From positions 32,009,501 through 32,073,500 of the forward strand of contig NC_133157.1 of NCBI RefSeq assembly GCF_040802235.1: a DNA stretch of 64,000 nucleotides, read 5' to 3'. This document shows, one piece after another, positions 58,555 through 64,000 of this stretch. Below the pieces are notes generated by a model. The model did no database searches. It was given only the letters and a program-made list of their open reading frames with translations, and was not told the origin of the DNA. Source of the DNA: Manis javanica (Eukaryota; Chordata; Mammalia; Pholidota; Manidae). Position 1 is the first letter of the stretch. Each line of letters opens with the position of its first letter. A program made the translations under genes and the position numbers.

Positions 58555-60689
58555 AGATTAAACGGAAAATATCCCAGAAAGTAGAACAAAAAGATAAACA
58601 TACTAAAGGGGAAATTAAAATTAAAGGATCAATCCAGGAAGTCCAATATCTGACTAATCAGAGTTCAGTAAGAGAGAAAAGATCAAATGGAGGGAATTAA
58701 GTGGAAATCTATATCCTTAACTGTGAGGTGCCCCTCCAATTCCCCCTCCCCCACTTAGTTCCAGAATGCTAATAGCTAATTTCTAAAGGCAGGAGGCAAG
58801 GATTCTTTTCTGGGGAAACTGACTGATTTATGAGAAACTATTTAAGATAACCAAATTTGTCTTATTTTAGATATATTTTTAATTTCCAAGGGTTATTTCT
58901 TGGTTCTTAATTGTTCCTTTTTCATAGCATTCTGTTTTTTTTCCACTGAATATCATCTCTTTTAGCTTTGAGGAGATAAAGTCTTATTCTGATATCTGAA
59001 TTGCCTCCATATTCCCCAAAGTATCTTTTTACTAACTCAGATTACTGGTTCTTGTGTTTCCTGAATATCTTATCATCTTTGAATATCCATCCATATTTAC
59101 GAGAGAGGCACTATAAAGATGACTAGGAACTCTTTGTGCACTGGTGGGTCTTAGAGACTAGGGGGCATCACTCCCTATGGTGATTAGGAAACAAGCTGGG
59201 ATTTTGACTGAGAGCCCCCCAAATGTCAGTATTTTAAGTACCTATAGCTGTGAATGATGAAATTATCAAGCAATAATATAAAACAATTCCCTAGGTTTCC
59301 AGGTTGAAATGACCCACCAAGGCATATTATGATGATATCAGAAAACCAGAGATTCTCAGAGTGTCCTAAGAGGGGGAAAAAAAAGGCCTTAATGAAAGGG
59401 TGAAAAATCGAAATGGTATGAGACTTCTCAATAGAATACAGGAAAGTGAAAGTGGAGCAACTGATGCCTTCTGAGGGAAACCTGAGGAAAAGGGTCCTCT
59501 TAGAACTTCACATGTAGCCAAGCAATCATTCAATAGTAAGAGTAGAATAAAAAATATTTTCAGACATTTTAAGATCTCAAAATATTAACCCTCCATGCAC
59601 CCATTTTCAGGAAGCTATTGGGGAATACACTCCCATAGGGATAGCTATAAAGCAGACCTTGAGCAAACCAATACTGAGCGAACATGGAGACAGAGGGCTC
59701 TAGGAGGGATATTGGAGAATAAAAATGAACATTACCTCCTGAGTATAACTACACTGAGCAGGGATTTTACAGCTCTGATAGAGAAATGAAAATAATTGAA
59801 GGCAATTCCTAACTCCAGGAAAAATAAAATATACATGAAATATACAGTATATTATCAGACTCATCTGTGAAAATTATGCAGTCACATAAATAACCAATAA
59901 GGAAAGGATGGGGGAATCAAAGCTCTGTGGGAGTGAGGGTGTAGGAGAGCTAAATTCCTATTTCTGGTAGTGGAAAGTCAACACTTAATGGTAACAGTTA
60001 CTGTCTAAAATTAAAGAGTAATATACCTACATTATTTATATAAAAGGAAGCAAATGCCAGTGGCAACAGCTGAAAGAATTGGAATTGCTGTCTCTGGAGC
60101 ATGGGGAGGGAAGCAGGAGAGGCAGGGTACAAGACCACTGTTTGACACCGAGCTCTGTAGTCGGATTTGTTGTTTAAAACTCTGCATGTATTACGCTGAA
60201 ACAAATGAAGTTTAAAAAGCAAGCAAGTTGGCAAAGGAGGTTTCTGATGGTGGCTTTGGCTGCTGGGAAAAGGTGATCTGCCCACAGAAGAGAGATCTGT
60301 TCCCCAAGGGCTGATTGTTCCCAGAGTGACAGAGGCAGATGGTGTGGGAGGGACCAAGGGCCTTCCTACCTTTTCTCAGGCAGTCTGCTCATAGAATGAA
60401 AGTGGGTATGATACAAGCTCAAAATTGGATCAGATTTTCTTAATGCAGCTGCAACATGCACTTTAAAAGTAAGTAAAGATGTTGCCAAGTCTCTGACCCT
60501 TCATTTCATTTTTTCTGTCAGATTTTGCATGGTGTCGGGAGATTCCTAATTTCCCCATTTCTATAGATTTTTTTAGCAAGCAGCTGAGAGAGGGCAGGGG
60601 GCTACTAGAAAGCCAGTGTTTTCACCAGACATCCAGGTTTTTCTACAACAGCCTGAGCAGGTCTCTCTCCCACTCTTAAATTGAGCAAT

Positions 60690-61060
60690 AACTACATACA
60701 GTAAAATGCATAGATGTTAAGCATAGTTGGTGTGTTTCAAAAAGTCATACATCTGTATAACCAACACCCCAGTCCAGAAAGAAACACGGTTATCACATTG
60801 TCCTGTATCCCTCCCAATGCCCCATCAGAGGTGACCCTTATTCTACATTACATCCCCATACATGTTCTTGAACTTAATATAAATGAAATCATATTACATG
60901 TACTCTCTTGTATCTGAGTTTTTTCACTCAATGTGATGTTTTTGAGATTTATCTGGGTTGTTAGGTGCATGGGTAGTTCATTTATTTTTATTAATGAGTA
61001 GTATTCCACCTTATGAATATACCACAATTCGTTTATCCATCTTCTGAACAAGTCTCTTCT
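60690..61060 (-). mobile_element. Old L1 3'-region remnant
   Basis: Minus-oriented L1 text: gtccagaaagaaacacggtt, gttcttgaacttaatataaa, gtagtattccaccttatgaa, ataccacaattcgtttatcc. Confidence 0.7.
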
Positions 61061-61544
61061 TTCTGGTGACCAGCCTTGCCCCTGAGCTAGAGCAAATCTT
61101 CTTTGTGTGGCTCGTTTTACTAAACCACTATGGGTTGTTTTCACTGGATGTATTATATGCTCATTTAGGTTAAAGCTATTTCTGCATGCAAAGTCCTATT
61201 AAAAGCCTATGACCATAACCCACCTGTGAGGCAACTGAAGTCTGGATCAAGTTTTTTTGCTGTGAGAAGAGAAAGATGGACCAACAAGACAGATATTTCA
61301 CAGGAAGACTTGACATGAGTTCATGACAGAGTAGATGTATGGGATGAAGGAGCAGGATGAAACAAATACTGTTTCAAGGTGGACATCTGCCTATTGAGTC
61401 CCTCTCTTTACAACTTGGGCCAGTCAGCCCCTGTGCAGGCTCTGTCCTTAGGGGATTTAAGGAGCCCTGTTTTGTGGCTTCACCTGCCTTTCAGGCCCCT
61501 AGTACCTTTCATCCTGCTCCTAGTAGCTGAGCTCTTACCACAAG

Positions 61545-61720
61545 GCTTTTTAAAGGCATCATGACCTTGTGGAAAGAACATTGTGGACTCAGTTAGTTTT
61601 CCATTCTTTTACTCACTGAGGGTCTCAGTATTGGTTTCCTCAAAAGTAAAATGAAGATGAATAAATATCCCTGCCCTACCAGATTGTTTTGAGAATTGAC
61701 TCCAAATCTCTTGTAGTGGT
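61545..61720 (+). repeat. MIR SINE remnant
   Basis: catgaccttgtggaaagaac, gggtctcagtattggtttcc, tcaaaagtaaaatgaagatg follow the MIR order. Confidence 0.6.
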
Positions 61721-62029
61721 TCATAAGAATTGCAGAAAAATCTCTCTAGGAGGGTGTAAGAGGAATGGGGAAAGGAGTAGGAGCAAAACTTCTAGTGCAT
61801 ACCTTTTTTAAAACTATGTGAACATACTACTTAAAAAAAACCCACCCTAAACGATATCAAACTAACCCTACAAATGGTTAGGCAATTTAGGCTGCTGAAA
61901 GGCAATGGGGACGAGAGACTGGCTACCTCCTATAGTGAGAATCTTGGAAGTCCATTAGCCCAGAAGTCCTGTCATTGGCTAACTAGACAATAGGGAATTA
62001 TTTCAGCTTAATGACAAAAAAATGGGCTT

Positions 62030-62210
62030 TGGGTTGCACTGGAAAGAACTCTGCTGTAAGAGTAAAGAGATCTGGATCCTGGTCCTGGCTTTGCTGTGTA
62101 ATTTCAATGGGTTTCTTCCTTCTCTCTTTCTCTCCTATTGAATGGAGGAGCAAGACTGCATGATTTTTGGGATGCTTCCAGCTCTGACATACTAGAATAT
62201 AATGCTAATT
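62030..62210 (+). repeat. MIR SINE remnant
   Basis: gcactggaaagaactctgct, gatctggatcctggtcctgg, ctttgctgtgtaatttcaat follow the MIR 5' and core order. Confidence 0.6.
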
Positions 62211-63549
62211 CCTAAGCAGCAGAGTTATCATGATGTGATATCTGTAAAGGATTTGCTAGTGGCATTTTATAGCTAAGAAAAGACTAGGGAATAACATGAT
62301 TTTATTTTCACTTTTTATTTTCTTTGATACTGAAATAAATACCAGAGGTCATGAGTCAAGTGGACTGTATATTCCCGGAAAAGGAAATTGAGTTGTGTTT
62401 CAGTAGTACCATTGGCTACAATCCCAATTCTGTTTGCTTTTGATATCAGAGTAAGGATCTATCAATAATATTTTAAGACTATATGCCACTTTCTATGGAT
62501 GTCAGTGAATATGATCTCAAAGATCACATAGTTGAGATTCTAACAAGACTCAAACATGAACTTTGGTACCAAGGAACTTACCCCCTCCTGAGGTGCTTCA
62601 TTCTATTTTTATATTGTTCAAATTTCCTTAGGTTGAGCTGCAATCTTGCCTTCACATAACTATCAGTCCTAGCTTTGCTCTCTGTGGCTATAAACTACAC
62701 CTGTGTTCTCTCTGGCTAAGGTTGCAAACTGCTGAAACATGGGCCAGTATCAGACCATGTCTTGTTGGCTCTTACCGCATTTAAAAATATTTCAATTCAT
62801 TTTTAAAATTGAACATCATGAGTTTTTACATAAAATATTTCTGGTTTCTCTTGAAAGATCAAAAGATCTATGTGGTTGCCTCCTCAATATGATTCTTCCC
62901 TTTTTTATTAACAATTCAAAGTTTTATTCCAGCCCCTGTCCTCCTTGGGTTAGCCTATAGTGTGTTAGGAGAGGTTGATTCCACCCCCAGTTCTAGGATG
63001 GGGCATGCAAATTAGTCTTAATCCATCAGCATAGTCCCAACTCCTGTCACCTTTACTGATTCAGAAACAAGCACTGTCTTAGGTTGGGTTCCTTGGAAAC
63101 AATTCAAGATGAAGAGATGCATGCAGAAGGCTTATTGAGGAGTGTTCTCGGGGCACACACCTGTGGGGACTAAAGACAGGATGGGCGTGGGAGAAGCTAG
63201 CCAGGAAAATAGCTGCAGTGCAGTGACAACCAAGGCCTCAGCTGATCCCACCAGGACCTGGAGAAGGGGGTGGCCGTTCAGAGTTATCCCAAATTGAACT
63301 AATGGGGCCACATGAGCCAGTCACTGGCCTCAGGCTTCACCCTGGGGTCGGGGGGCATAGTACAAGGAAGTGGTTTTAAAGGGCCTAGCATGTGTGGGGG
63401 AATAAGGAAAAGGTCTCATGACATTTGTTAAGAATTGTAGCTATTGAAACACCTGGCAAAGAAGAGAATGTCTAGGATTAGAAAACCCTTAAGAAGCTTC
63501 AAAATTCTGAATGGGAAGAACCTCCCATGTAGTACAATATGCTACCTTT

Positions 63550-63850
63550 ACTTTTCTTTTTTGTCTTTTTTATTGAAGTAAAATTCACATAAAGTTCACC
63601 ATCTTAATCATTTTAAAGTACACAATTCAGTGGCACTTGGTACATTCACAGTGTTGTACAACCACCACCACTACCTAGTTTCAGAACATTTTCATCACCC
63701 CAAAAGGAAACCCTATGCCAATTAAGCAGTCACTTCTCCTCCTGGCCTCCCCTAGTCTCTGGCAGCTACTTCTCTGCCTTCTGTCTCTATAGATGTGCCT
63801 ATTTTGGACATTTAAAAATAAATTGAGTCATATAATATGTAGTCTTTAAC
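63550..63850 (-). mobile_element. Old L1 (L1M-type) 3'-region fragment
   Basis: Minus-oriented text: tattgaagtaaaattcacat, agtacacaattcagtggcac, cagaacattttcatcacccc, atgtgcctattttggacatt match a common L1M segment. Confidence 0.85.
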
Positions 63851-64000
63851 ATTGTGAAAAGTCAAAATAAGACCTTAATATTGTTATGAAAATAATTTTG
63901 ATCTTATATTCCCCCTGAAAGAGTATCAGGATCTGCAAGAGGTCTGCAGACCAGACTTTGAGAATAACTGGTCTAAGTCACCCAAGGTGTGGGGGGCCAG

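Larger units (their letters stand above)
48850..64000. other. Intergenic region upstream of ANP32B
   Basis: About 15 kb without a gene I can support. In human the next gene upstream of ANP32B is HEMGN; no HEMGN-like protein appears here. The region holds MIRs, L2 pieces (about 51110-51220), a young L1 (52466-53402), old L1 in both orientations (about 53900-58170, about 60690-61060, 63550-63850) and a nested LTR group (56371-57187). Stretches 49050-49530, 49900-51000 and 58600-60650 show nothing recognisable. Confidence 0.75.

Noticed and set aside
48850..64000. HEMGN exons
   Set aside because: HEMGN is the expected neighbour from human synteny, but no open frame with its repeats or basic N-terminus occurs; it probably lies beyond the window.

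Overview
The window looks like mammalian nuclear DNA. Evidence: spliced genes with GT-AG introns, CpG-island promoters, many ancient MIR and L2 fragments, and several copies of one young L1 family. The coding exons belong to two genes I recognise, both on the minus strand: the first coding exon of NANS (sialic acid 9-phosphate synthase, 2819-2950) and all seven coding exons of ANP32B (acidic nuclear phosphoprotein 32 family member B, 14373-47856). NANS and ANP32B are neighbours in the same orientation on human 9q22.33, so this is a reverse-complement view of that conserved block. I saw no Alu, B1/B2, CanSINE, Bov-tA, ERE or bat VES-type SINE in 64 kb. That, with the L1 3'-end type, fits a laurasiatherian with few recent SINEs. 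My best guess is a pangolin; this is inference, not proof.

Layout. 1-2818: NANS intron 1, with an LTR-like segment near 240-745 and MIR remnants. 2700-3240: NANS exon 1 and its GC-rich promoter. 3240-13995: intergenic, with L2, MIR, an old L1 piece (7.6-8.2 kb) and a young 5'-truncated L1 (11.3-12.3 kb). 13998-about 48200: ANP32B. The exon 7 3' UTR has an AATAAA at 14017-14022. Coding exons lie at 14373-14440, 15684-15753, 17371-17495, 19714-19903, 25321-25443, 37370-37519 and 47803-47856, encoding 259 residues. A CpG island covers about 46.03-48.83 kb. 48850-64000: intergenic DNA upstream of ANP32B, made mostly of L1, LTR and MIR remnants. It includes a three-level nested insertion at 56.2-57.5 kb and a clean young L1 with a 16-bp target duplication at 52450-53418.

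The most striking object is a full-length, coding-intact L1 in ANP32B intron 2 (27552-36300, plus strand, antisense to the gene). It is flanked by a perfect 15-bp duplication. It has a 5' UTR of about 210-bp tandem monomers starting with a YY1 motif, an ORF1 with three 33-bp hendecad repeats, and an uninterrupted ORF2 of 1271 residues. It does not end at the normal L1 3' end. The L1 AATAAA seen in sister copies is missing, and a perfect consensus splice donor lies just upstream. The element continues for about 1.8 kb through a retroviral env-TM remnant and an LTR, and ends 18 bases after the LTR's own AATAAA in a poly(A) tail of about 43 bases. This resembles the env-LTR (SINE-R) module of hominoid SVA elements, but joined to an autonomous L1. 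It is the best candidate here for an undescribed system.
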